From contig JAMWFC010000046.1 of NCBI GenBank assembly GCA_027475525.1, positions 1,488,001-1,552,000 on the forward strand: a DNA stretch of 64,000 nucleotides, written 5' to 3'. The notes under the pieces were generated by a model. The model made no database searches, had not been told where the DNA came from, and saw only the letters and a program-made list of their open reading frames with translations. The translations under genes and the position numbers were made by a program. Positions 45,737 through 56,693 of the stretch are shown piece after piece. Each line of letters starts with the position of its first letter. Positions within the stretch are counted from its first letter, which is position 1. Origin of the DNA: Macrolepiota albuminosa. Taxonomy: Eukaryota > Basidiomycota > Agaricomycetes > Agaricales > Agaricaceae.

Positions 45737-46380
45737 TTAGTAAGTAAAATTACAAATAAGAAAAATTGATTGAAAGAAATCTAAACTAAGGTAAGGATGC
45801 AGAAAACTATTCCAACAACTTCCTGAGACAAAGGATGATCAACTCTCACATTACAAGGTCTAATATGTCTATACAGTCTGATTGTGCATTTTCATAATAT
45901 GAACTCTCTGATCCAGTATGAGAGAGTGTTATGGCAAAGCTCTAAAATTTTCTTATTCAAGCTTAGGAAATTGTTCATTGTATGTGTCTTCCCTTTATTC
46001 ACAGACTTGCTAACTGCAACAAAAGTATAATTCAAGTTCATTCTCCTAGACAAAGTCTGAGTATTTGTCACTTGGTTCAAAATCAGCATCTTGCAATTTG
46101 ACTACAGGATCATCCAATAGAACCTGATCTGAATTTGTGCTTTCCCTTTGTGTATAACTCTGAACTTTTGCCTGTTGGAATTAGCAACTCTTTTTGGGCA
46201 TTTTAATGTGCAATAGGCTCTCTCAATTTTTGAATCTTTCCTCTCAAAATCTAGACTGAGTACATAATAATACCTTCAAAAATTCATTGCATTTTTATAA
46301 CTTTCAAGGTTGGTTTCCCTTTAAATTTTTTGTCGCTCGTAGGAATGAAAATTACAGTCACTACAGACCTGTTCTCAAAT
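45737..46380. other. AT-rich intergenic sequence, nothing recognised
   Basis: About 640 bp between the Copia-F LTR and the promoter region of the next gene. A 65-codon minus frame at 45892-46089 has no motif I can assign. Confidence 0.5.
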
Positions 46381-46381
46381 G

Positions 46382-46437
46382 ATTACATAAGCGTTCGTCC
46401 AGACGAACACTTACATAAGTGTTTGTCTACATGAACA
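46382..46437. repeat. 28-bp tandem repeat with a perfect hairpin
   Basis: Two units beginning ttacataagc/ttacataagt. The first contains the perfect inverted repeat gttcgtc-ca-gacgaac; the second is a decayed copy (gtttgtctacatgaac). It lies about 250-290 bp upstream of the chosen start of the downstream gene. It could be a regulatory site or a small transposon end. Confidence 0.5.
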
Positions 46438-46493
46438 ACTACATAATAATTTTATTATTATTATTGTATATATATATATATAATATACATAAT

Positions 46494-46610
46494 AAAAGAA
46501 AAAGGAAAATATAATAAGAGTCGGCGCATGCGCCGCTACCGTACAAGTATAAAAGAAAAAGGAACAAGTAAGAGTCGGGGACTGGCGCATACGTGCGCCG
46601 CTACGATGTT
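46494..46610 (+). promoter_or_regulatory. Core promoter region with duplicated block
   Basis: A block of about 55 bp is present twice: aaaagaaaaaggaaaatataataagagtcgg plus cgcatgcgccgctac, then tataaaagaaaaaggaacaagtaagagtcgg plus cgcatacgtgcgccgctac. The second carries a TATA-like gtataaaag at about 46544. The palindromic gcgcatgcgc core is conserved between the copies apart from a small insertion. Confidence 0.5.
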
Positions 46611-46674
46611 GTTGTTGTTGTTACTTTACATTGTTCTTGTTGTTACTTTACATCGTACTTGCATCAGGTCTACG

Positions 46675-49600
46675 ATGCGGACTCGCTCATCGGCCAAACG
46701 ACCTCATCAGGACCCTACTACCAATCAGGATCCTAACCCTGACTCGCTGGCAACATCCTCAGACGAGACCCCTGAACAGCTGTTTCGTCGAGCCAGCAAG
46801 GGCCAGATGTTCCAAGAACTGTCTCCTTTGATATCCTCCACTGCATCTTCACAAGAAGTAGAAGCTTGCTATACGCCAATCTTCAAAGAACTCGCCAAGC
46901 TCATTTGTGGCAGAGACGACATACCAGTGCCGCCAGCAAAGGCGTATCGCAATTACTTTTTGTTTTTGCTCAATCCGGTTTACGAGTCCGCATTTGAGGG
47001 GTCTCTTGAATTGCAGGCATTAATCGATTACAGTTAGTCCTTCATATTATGCTACTCGTTTCTGACTCACTTCTCAATAGTCAATGCCGAAGACAAGAAA
47101 AATCCTTGTCAAACTTACGAGCCAAGCCCCGGTGAGTATCTAAGATAGTTCCGTTCTCATCCTCGGATACTTAGCAGAAATGCTTTCCCTAGAAGTCTTG
47201 GTTGCAATAAAAACAGCTTGGGAGATGGACTATGTGGGCAATGGCCATATGCTGTTAAAAGGAGCCATGAATCAGATGTATATTAAGTCTATCAATAGGC
47301 CATACGGGAATACTGGTGCCATAATTCAGGGTTCCGGTACCGGCAAATCTCGCCTAGTCGATCAGCTCTCCCGGTTCATTCTAACGATCCCAATAATTCT
47401 GAGACCCGAAAGTGATATATTAGGTGCTTGTTTTCGTTCCATTCTGTGCATTGAATCTGACCTCCAGGTGAAGGCTTCCCACTTGGTGATTTCGCCAATG
47501 GAGAATCAATAGTCAACTTCTTCTGCGGATTCAAACTGAAGTCGGCACTCCACGTTCAACGCCGCTATCTTCTGTTCTTAGTGAATATCATTCAATCCGT
47601 CAGTGATTGGGTCGATCTTCAGAAGGCGGCGGGGGTTACGACTGAATGTCTTGCGGAAGAATGGCATAAGTATATTGAAGATCCTCGCAGCGAAGTACGC
47701 ACGCAGATGTATACAGCAGCGACTAGTCAAGTTCCTCCCAAATACAAAGGGCTAGAAGATATACTGAACGAGAAGGTTCAATTTGACACCATTCAAAAAC
47801 GAGGTTTGCGATTTTTGATAGGGGTCAACAACTTGGTGGTGATATCGTTTTGCAGTACGGACATTCGTCAACTCAGTTTCGAAGCAGATCAAACCTGAAG
47901 GGAGCAAATCAGAACCTGCTATCCTTTTCTATTTTGACGAAGCACATCATCTTACCAAGACCACAGTAACAGCTGGAGTACCTGAACGCACAGCTTATCA
48001 GTGCTTGTGTAAAGCTTTCACCTACATGATGAACGCGCCAGTCTTTGCATTCTTCTTGTCAACATATTCACGACTGTCCGAGTCCGCTCCGAATGCACGT
48101 AACTTTTGGTCCTCTCGTCCTGCATCGTCCCAATCCGCAGAAAGTGATGATAATCTGAACGCTCCTTTTGTTGAGCTTCCTTTCGACAACTGGAAGAAGC
48201 CGGTTCTTGTCACCGAAGGCTCCCACTCCACTGAGGAAATATGCTCGTTGAAGTTCATGGCGCGATTTGGTCGTCCCCTGTAACCTATTTATGGATTCAG
48301 CTTTGTCTCTCTATTCTAACCCCAGCTAGGTTTTGGGCACTTTTGGAAGATTCCGAGTCTACAGATGAAGATGACGCGATGGCTTACGCCATGAACAAAC
48401 TGCAATTACGCCTTGAAAATCCTCTAACTCGGGTTAAATCTTGTGATTACCCGCTTCAAGAGCTGCTTCCTCCTCTTGCCGCTCGTGTTGATCTGACCTT
48501 TGAATCGAACCGAGACGAAGCCGTATTTCTTGAGGGACTACTTGTCGCCAGCAGCATGCGAACTGTGTACTCCGTTCCGCAGCATCGGCAGTATCTCCGT
48601 GGTGGGTACCCATCCGAACCTTTCTTAGGAGAAGCGGCCGCTCGTGTGATGTATGAATACTGTCGAATCAAAGCGTTAGGATCAGCTGAACCTACGGAAT
48701 GGACACAGGAGAAAATCGACAAGATCATAGCAATATACAAAAACGAAATACCATCTGCCATCTCAGAATGGGTTCAGCGGGGGCTGATCGACAAAGGAAA
48801 CAGAGGAGAGTTGGTCGCGAGGATGCTCTGCACTCTGGCCCATGACATCGCGATCTTGAAGAATCCTTCTTTCGTTGGCGATGTTATTGACAATAGTCTC
48901 TCATTCAGCCAGATGATTCCCGTTGTTGACTTTCTCCGCGCCCTCACTTCTGAAGAACACATTGAAAAAGTTCTGAAGGCACGGCCGAGTAACCTGTCAG
49001 GGAAGACACTTGAGGAAGCGTTCGAAGGCGCCTTTGTTCACTTTACACAATTCGTCAAAGCAGGCGACAAGTCAACAATTACTGACGAAGCTAGTTATAC
49101 GCTTTTCACACGGGGTGGGGCAGTTCAAGGCTACCCGAATATGCCTGACGCAGACTTTGGTGTTCCTATATGTCTTCCCTGCAAGGACAATCCCGACCGG
49201 TGGTGTATGACCATCATAGTGTTTCAAATCAAGAATAGGTCCGACGAACAGCCCATTCTCATTGACGTTCAAAAGACCTTTGAATTTTTTACAACACCCA
49301 TTGACGAGGAACACTCCAAACGCCCGTACATTACCATTGCGATGCATCTAGGGGTGCTAGGACACACGCAGAAGAAGGCGCCACAGCCAAAGAAAGAGCC
49401 GACACCCTCGACTCCTGAACGCGAACCAATTCCACTTGTAGCTGAGTCGCCGGGTGATGTTCCGTCGCCTTCTAAAGTCAACGTTCTCGAGAGAGAGCGC
49501 GAGGGGGAATTACGAAACCAGAAAAAGATTCACCCGCGCTACGAGATCATTATCACGGGATGTTCGAAACGGGTGTATAATGTCGTTGGCGATTTCTCTT

Positions 49601-49908
49601 ACTCTGGTCTTCTGGCGCACAAGGACATGTTGGCAGAACATCCACGGACGGGCGCGTATCTTGATGCGATTAAACAGATGAAACCTTACTGGGTAGCTGT
49701 CTCGTCATATGATTGGGTAGAGATGAAGCAGGGGAGTCGAATAGGTGCTCGAACTATTCAGCCTGGAGATGACGCTGGTCGTGCGGAAGCTCAAAGAACA
49801 CTTGATTTTAGCGATACCGAAGTCGATGACTCCGAGGACCAGTCAGATGAGGTGTATGTGAATGAATATCGTAGTGAAGATGCCGAGGAACAATACTGCT
49901 CAGTGTAG
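46675..49908 (+). CDS. Crinkler-like protein: P-loop NTPase with PD-(D/E)XK-type nuclease domain
   Basis: Six exons fit: 46675-47032, 47081-47131, 47178-47423, 47468-47803, 47856-48279 and 48330-49908. All introns are GT-AG, 44-52 bp long, and the sum is 2994 bases, exactly 998 codons. Residues 188-195 are a Walker A motif, GSGTGKSR. LFYFDEAHH contains the Walker B/DEAH motif at 358-361. ADFGVPI (Asp747) followed by FQIKNR (Gln771, Lys773) fits a restriction-endonuclease-like fold. The C-terminus is acidic. This NTPase plus nuclease order is that of the Crinkler/CR effector families described in oomycetes, chytrids and other fungi, thought to come from transposon proteins. No LFLAK-type header and no signal peptide are seen. 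I chose the ATG at 46675 because the upstream in-frame extension (from 46528) is a Leu/Val run encoded by a simple repeat inside the promoter block. It is the only clearly intact non-transposon gene here. Confidence 0.75.
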
Positions 49909-50014
49909 CCACCCTTGAATCAATATATATCTCCTAATGACTTGCTCGACATAGTAGTTCTAGTGATTGGGTAAACGACAATTTTTAAAATACTATGTCC
50001 GTGTGTTCATGCCC
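49909..50014. other. Short intergenic spacer
   Basis: About 100 bp of AT-rich sequence between the Crinkler-like gene stop and the CACTA-T end; no terminator-like signal stands out beyond AT-rich atatatatc. Confidence 0.5.
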
Positions 50015-50032
50015 AGTGAAAAGTCTGTATAG
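50015..50032 (-). repeat. Right terminal repeat of CACTA-T
   Basis: agtgaaaagtctgtatag, identical to 7441-7458. In the re-inverted arrangement it is the far end of the same element. Confidence 0.6.
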
Positions 50033-50418
50033 GTAAAACGAGTGAGATCAAGGGAAATCGACTCAGCTAATCGAATCTCGTTTCGGCTTGACGACTCTTG
50101 AAATTGGAGACTTTTATCAAGTCAGGTAGAGGGAGATCGAATGAGCGATTTATTACAGGCCTTTATCACACTTGATACTACTCGATTTTACTTGATTACA
50201 CTATTGCACAATATTATTCTTAAGTCAAATTGCAAAAATTCACATACCAAGCTAACGGGAACGAAGTACGTCCAATCGGATGAGAGAAGAATCTATATTG
50301 CACCTGAATGAGGATCATTGAAATGAGTTAGCGACCTGGAAAACGACTGAAACATACTAGGACTTTGAGATAACAAGCAAGTGGTATTTCTGTCGACATG
50401 GTCAGCAATGCAACAATT

Positions 50419-52060
50419 TCACATTGGATACAATACCTGGAGAGTCTCTGCATCTAGTGAATCCCAGTAGGCAGCCCATTCTTCCTCAGTTCCATGGTTA
50501 TTCTTGATCCATTCATGTTTGCAGATACTCCTAGCAATTGATCTCAACATGCGACTAGCCATGGAAGATTGAAAGAGAACATACTTGGCATTATTTGCAT
50601 TCCCCGCTTTTGCTTTCTTGGATTTCTTCTTGTTGGCTTGCATCGTATCAGTAGTCTGTTGTAATGCTTTCTCGGATACTTTTGCTGGCTTGATATTCGG
50701 AGCAACTGGAGGTAGGTAGTTGTGGTGCTGGTGGGATGTGAGTTGAAGATGAAGAGGAATTGACAGTATTCGTTGACGTGATAGATAAAGGTGTGAGGAC
50801 TTCTGGGATGTTGGTCTTTGGTAGCGATGGAATAGAGACAGGTTCTGGTGCTGGGTTTGCGAGTAGGGCAGTTTGGGTCATGGGAGCAGCTATTGAAGAA
50901 GCTTTTTCTGAGACGTCTGATGGATCTATTAGTAATTAATAGAAACGGACTCAAGCTGGCAATCATAGTCAAGGAAGCAGTGGGTTTTGGAGCAGGCTCT
51001 GGTGTCATGTCTTTACAAGAAGCAGTTGAGGTCGAAGTTGTAGCAGTAGAAGAAGTCGAGATTGTGACTGTAGAAGTGGTCGAGGACATTGATTCGGAAA
51101 TGGCAGAAGCTTGTGTATGCAGAGAAGTGGAGGCAGATACTTCCGATATATTTGTCGTTGCAATGGTGGTTGGGTCTGAAAAAACTGTAGCACTAAAACA
51201 CCATCAGCGAAGTATGAGATACAAGATCGAAAAAAAACCACAGTGGATTTCAAATCTGGAAATCACATCTATTAGGTGGGTTTTGGACAAGACTGAAATG
51301 CATATACTCACTTTGAGCATGCCATTTGCCTTGTCAGGAACCTGAGCATGATTTTTGACCTCAGTTTTGGTGCTGGCAGGGTTCAATCGTAACTTCTTTG
51401 ATGGTCGAGAATATAATTTTGAGGATGTGGATCGTTTTGGTGCATTTTGTATCTTAGCTTCATGTTTGACTTTGAAAGGGTGAGAGAGATGCCCAGCTGC
51501 CCAAGATGGATCGTTGTCGGTTGCAATTTGATGGGCTTTCCAGTTGTTGGCACCATATGAGAAGTCTGGATGGCGAGTACACATTTGATGTTTGTAGTAG
51601 TTCATTGCTGCTAAGTTAGCTTCAGCCCATGTATTCAGGGCCATACCATTGTTTAAAAAGTATTGCCAGATTGATCTCACATCCACGCGATATTGCTCTA
51701 CTTTCTGTGCGCTAACTACTTTGCCATTAATATCTTCCACATACCATGTCATGACGTTTCCATGAGACTCTGTACTGTGCTGGATGTTTGTGATGCCTTT
51801 CTTTTCCTTTTTTGCTATGTAATAGTCCTTTCGGTTCCAATATGTAATATGTGGAAAATCATCTTTATCTAAGCATGGAACAGGAAGTGATCCAGAGAGG
51901 ACAGATTTTATCGTATTTGCTGGCTTTGCTTCTAGAGATTGGGAGTGTGCATCAAGAGCATCGACAATATCTGATTGTAAAGATCTGGGTGACAAAGTTA
52001 GCATGCAATAGATATCATCAGAATGGTGAATTATATGCGCACTTGATTGATGATAGCAGC
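50419..52060 (-). pseudogene. CACTA-T second ORF (accessory protein)
   Basis: The minus-strand frame 52004-51204 contains the conserved pattern of the ORF that accompanies Tnp2 transposases in basidiomycetes: FPHITYWNRKDYY, TWYVEDINGKVVS, VRSIWQYFLNN and a closing ANNWKAHQIATDNDPSW. After it come a Ser/Thr/Pro-rich low-complexity linker in two competing frames (51089-50544, 50881-50648) and a basic C-terminal exon (50643-50419, SKKAKAGNANNAKYVL). Introns are likely near 51340-51200. The role of this protein is not established. It may still be largely open and could be less decayed than the transposase. Confidence 0.65.
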
Positions 52061-52262
52061 TTTCTTTGGCTCTCTTCCATAAAGTTCTCTATCCGTTCCA
52101 GTTGTCATGCTAGCAGATTGTTCTGATGTGTCAGATCAGCTAGAGCTGTACCCAAATTGCAAATAGTATGCAAGACAAGATTGTTCTGTGGCCTCTCCCA
52201 TGAAATGGGATTAGTCAAGGCATTCTGAATAATAAAAGAGATTATAATATGCATACAAGTGT

Positions 52263-53556
52263 TTAGAAACTCACAATAGCACCGAAACTTTGCATTCTTT
52301 GAGAACTTCCATTGTCTATGCCTGCTAGATGCTGTAGTCTTGAGACAGATGGTTGAGTGGGATTGCCATGTACATTGTCAAACTGGTATTCAGGAAATGG
52401 AGAAGAACTAGAATGAAAAGGAGATGTCATCAACATTGACAACATTATGGAAAATGGAAGAGTAAATATGCTTAGAAATTTACTTCTCATTCCAAGTCCA
52501 AGATCAGATTATTACAATGACATATGTGAAATAGTGCCTTCTCCAAGCCCCTCCTCATCCTCACGACTACCAGCTTCAAAGACACCACTCAACTCTGCAA
52601 TATCAAGACCAGGTTTTTCCACCAAGAAAACCCAATCTTTCCATCCATCACCAAGCATTTCCACAGAATGTGGAGCCATACATACAACAGATTGTATTGT
52701 CTTCACATCCACTACAACAACTCGCTCTCTGCTTGCTTGTTTGCATGACCATAAAGTGTAGGATGATTCATGGAGCAGATCAGGGTTGGGTCGACTATAC
52801 AAGTCAATAACTGCAAGTGTGCATATCTCATCACCAATTTCAAGTCAAAAGTAAAAGTGAACTTCTCCAAATTCAAGATGTTCATGATAAATTAACTGAT
52901 CTATATGTAAAAAAATGTATACTTTGATTTTAATCAGAATAGACTAACCTTGACATTTCTTGCCATGCATAGTCTTGAAAGAGGCTTTTGTACTTCTTTT
53001 CAGGCAGAATGTGCAACTTGCCCATTTGGTAAATGTAACCGAGCCCATCAAATTAGATTGAATGTCCTATGAATGTGCTCTTGATTGTTATTCTCTAAAA
53101 GGCTTCATTTTCGGCATCAGTAATAGTGCAAGGACATGAATCTGCTGCACAAAGAAGGACATAACCTCCACCAAGATCAATCCCTCCATGAGGCACTAAG
53201 CCTTCCTTTTGCTTGTATCTATCAAGTGCTGGAACCATAGCCTTTAAGCAGTTTATCTCTGTGTGCTGGACTGCACGACATGACAGATGTTTGTATGGAT
53301 CAGAGTATTGTTTTAGTTCTTCAGTAAGATTTCCAATAGTATGCTCCATTGTCCATTGTGAGTATGTGATGCCTGGGCCCACTCGTATAACCTCACCCAC
53401 TAAATATGAGAGTCCATGTATAGATTGCCATGCCATATATATCTGATCAACACGACGCTGAACATACATAGATTCAAATTCAGCAATAAATTGAATCAGA
53501 TGTAAATGAGCTATCTGTATTTGTTTCCACATGATTGACTTTTGATATATTATGCG
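52263..53556 (-). pseudogene. CACTA-T transposase (Tnp2 family), C-terminal third
   Basis: Minus-strand frame 53532-53095 has YVQRRVDQIYMAWQSIHGL, SQWTMEHTIGNLTEELKQYS and INCLKAMVPAL, the conserved C-terminal part of Tnp2. The frame 52802-52512 continues with VVVVDVKTIQSVVCMAP and FLVEKPGLDIAEL. The coding sequence begins at the Copia-G insertion (flank atgcg at 53552-53556) and is the missing part of 7636-9978. The interval 52500-52260 holds a short frame that may be a last exon. Confidence 0.85.
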
Positions 53557-53855
53557 TGTTGGGCAACGAGATACTACAGGGTCACCGTAAGTGGCAGTGG
53601 CCCTACTATTAATACATTAAGTATGACCCTGGACAATGGACCATATATAAGGCATAGATACCTTAGACATACCCTCAGTTGAATATATCGGACTGAGGGT
53701 GAGTTAAACTACAAGACTTACTATCACTTATTGCTTACCCTACCTCTAGAATATGTTTACAAGTGTTGTTCTATAGGTAGGGCTCAGTCAAATATATCGG
53801 ACTGAGGAATACATTTACAAGTGTTGTTCTATAGGTTGAGTCTTGGATTCTAACA
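53557..53855 (+). repeat. Copia-G 5' LTR
   Basis: 299 bp, TGTTGGGC to TTCTAACA. It holds two copies of a palindrome-like block (ctcagt..atatat..gactgag, near 53681-53700 and 53788-53808) and a direct repeat tttacaagtgttgttctata. A TATA-like catatataagg lies near 53640. Confidence 0.92.
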
Positions 53856-53865
53856 GGTTATGGGC
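53856..53865 (+). promoter_or_regulatory. Copia-G primer-binding site (half-tRNA type)
   Basis: ggttatgggc immediately after the LTR, complementary to the initiator tRNA-Met anticodon region, same as in Copia-F. Confidence 0.85.
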
Positions 53866-54025
53866 AAGTGCTGTGCTGCCTGAATCATGACAACCAACCT
53901 TGCAAGCACTTATTTTCTTTGGGACAGCTTGTCCAATTTTAGTGGGTAAATTACCTGATATACTTTGTTACATGTTGGAACATGTGCTGTGAATTTTTTC
54001 TTCGCCGCTGTTCCTGTCTACTACC

Positions 54026-56362
54026 ATGGATCCTGTCAATCCAACTACTACTGCCCCTGCCGCTACTCTGTCATCCTCTCTGGGTGCAAATGCTGTTGCT
54101 GAAGCTGAGATGCGCTGTGTTGACAGTACATCACTGATTGTCACTCAGATCAAGGTGTCGCTCCGTTATGCTGGAGAATTGCTGGCAAAGAATGATGGTA
54201 AATGGACACCATAGTCAAAATATATGAAGCTTGAGCTTATGATGTGTGGCCTCTATGAGTATGTCTTTGATCCACTGGATATTCCTCATAAGTCTTTGGA
54301 ACCTCATGCATTTTGGAATTTTTCTGATGTTAGGCTTGTCAGAGTCTGAACGTAACCTGGCAGATGATGATATTGCTGCAAAAGCACTGTGGGAATACCT
54401 GCAGTCATGACATGGTGGGGCGGGACCTGTTCAGCAAGTACAATCACTCCAGGAGGCACTCACAACTAAGTGCACTCCAGCTGAGGTGGTCACAAAAACT
54501 ATTGATAGAATCTTTAAAAAGGTTGATTGGGCATCGTCGGTGCTGTCACTAAAGACCTCCTGAAATCCATTGCAGCGTTATCATTCCTCTCTGACAACAG
54601 TCTGTATGCCAATGCGAGATCAATAATATCCCAGGACCTGGCTGCAGCGAGCATGACAGCACCCTATAGACCTGATGACATTTGTCACTTTCTGGAAAAT
54701 GAACAGATGTTGTATGATGCTGATAAATCAATGGTCAAGACTGGACTGACAGCACTGGCAGCAAAGCAATCAAATTGCAGGGATGACTTGGTGTGTAGCA
54801 GTTGTAAGTCCTGGGGTCGTGCTACCTTCAATGGTCACACCTTACCATGGTGCATATTGGAGGGTGGTGGGATGGCAGGCAAGACGCTTGATGAGGCTCG
54901 CCTGGCACAGATTGCTTTTTATAAAGCAAGAAAGGAGAACAAGGACTGCAAGAAGATGCCAATGCAACTTACTATTACACCTGCCAGTGGCTCTGCCTTT
55001 ATAGTTGAAGGTGATTCTGATGTCTTGGCAGCTTATATATCTAGCCATATCAATAAAACTCCAGCCATAACTATGGCTACAAAGCCCAAATTTGTGGGAC
55101 TTGCTGCGGATAGTGTTGATGAGGGAGTGCTCACAGTGGCAGAAGATCTTGAGATTGATGCATGGGTTATGCTGGAGGAGGAGCCACAAGTAGGCATAGA
55201 CTGGGAGAGATATACAAAATCAGGCATACCTGAAACAACACCATCCAGCGTTACCCTTGATACATGCCTATTTTACCTCAACTCTGGAGCAACAATCCAC
55301 ATTTCACCTGAACTATCTGATTTTGTGTCTTTAAGGACAATTCCCCACAAGACTATTCAAAGTGTAGGTAAATCGACAATATTGGCCACTGCAATTGGAC
55401 AAATGAGACTCCAGGTCACAAAAAACACCTTCCTCATACTTGATGATGCACTGCTGGTACCCAAAGCTACAGTTTGCCTCTTATCAATCAGCTCATTAGC
55501 AAAAAAAGCTGGAATCTGCACAATGTTTGATGATATTAGTGCTACACTCTTCAAAAGGACAACGAATGAACTTATTGCTCATGGAACACTACTCACTGCA
55601 AAAAATCTATATGCACTCAATCTTCATAATGAAGCTGCACTCACCATCTATTCATCACCTGATCTTGTCACTTGGCATTGCAGACTTGGTCATGCCAATG
55701 ACCAAACAATAATAGCAATGGCAAAGGCCAAGATGATCAAAGGTATGCCACTTACTTTCCTGTCCAAACCACCGAAATGTGATCAGTGTATTCTGGGCAA
55801 ACAGGCTTGTACACTGGTCTCAAAAGTGAGGAAGGAGGGGATTGGGCATAGAGCAATGTGCAGGTTGGAAATCATGTGAGTAGATCTAACAGGCAAACAA
55901 GATGTTACATCATGATCAGGAAATAACTACATCATGAATGTAGTTGATAATTACATGAATAAGCCCTGGTCCATCCCACTGAGGCTGAAGAGTGATGCAT
56001 TTGGTAAGCTGAAAGCATGAATTTTGACAAGACAGGTTGAGACAGGTCTACATGTTGGTATTCTACGCTCAGAGAATAATTCGGAGATAATTACAAAAGA
56101 GAACAAAGCTTGGTTCAAATCTCAGGGTATCACAACACATCATGGAGTGGTCTACACATCAGCTCACATGGGACGTGTAGAAAGAATGCACCACACACTG
56201 ATGGGAAAGGCAATTGCAATGTGACTGTCAGCAAAGTGTTCATTGTTTCTCTGAGATGAATTCTATTTGACAGTGGCTCACCTTCATGGGAAGACAAAGA
56301 CATCAGCAGTAAGAAATGTAACTCCTGATGAACTATGGTACAGATGCAAGCCAAACTATTCA
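54026..56362 (+). pseudogene. Copia-G gag, protease and integrase N-terminal half
   Basis: Gag starts at the ATG 54026 (MDPVNPTTTAP) and is broken by a stop at 54212. The long frame 54527-55879 carries the rest of gag and the protease, in which the active-site motif reads FYLNSGATIHIS (Asn for Asp), then the pre-integrase motif WHCRLGHANDQ with CDQCILGKQ. Integrase pieces follow at 55920-56220 (TTHHGVVYTSAHMGRVERMH) and 56270-56362 (NVTPDELWYRCKPNYS). The Tc1-M insertion at TA 56363-56364 cuts it; the next residues of the same protein are encoded at 12620. Confidence 0.9.
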
Positions 56363-56364
56363 TA

Positions 56365-56575
56365 CAGTGGCTCAAAAAACTGTCCCAATGTTTCATACTT
56401 TTTGAAAGATGACATTGGCATGAAGGATGGGAAGTACATAAAATCCTGATTAAATCATGTAAAATACTATGGCATTGTAGCTACAGAACAAATCTAGGTT
56501 TATGTAATCAAAAATAAAACTGATGGAGCAATAACCATTTTAAAATATTCACTCATTGGGACAGTTTTTTGAGCA
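56365..56575 (+). repeat. Tc1-M terminal repeat, transposase 5' side
   Basis: Starts cagtggctcaaaaaactg next to TA and folds back on itself (cattgggacagttttttgag near 56555-56574), almost identical to 12624-12835. Confidence 0.85.
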
Positions 56576-56693
56576 TCTTTAATTTTTCAGGTTTATCCCT
56601 ATTTTACTCAGAAATAAAGAGTAAGTTGCATGTGGGAATATAAACAAAGTCATGTGACCATGTTTAAATATATTTGGGAGTAGTTCAAGCTAG

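Noticed and set aside
46528..46674. Upstream start for the Crinkler-like gene giving a Leu-rich signal-like N-terminus
   Set aside because: The hydrophobic run comes from a ttg/tta repeat within the duplicated promoter block, after a TATA-like element. The ATG at 46675 is the simpler start. If transcripts begin upstream, a membrane-targeted form would have to be considered.
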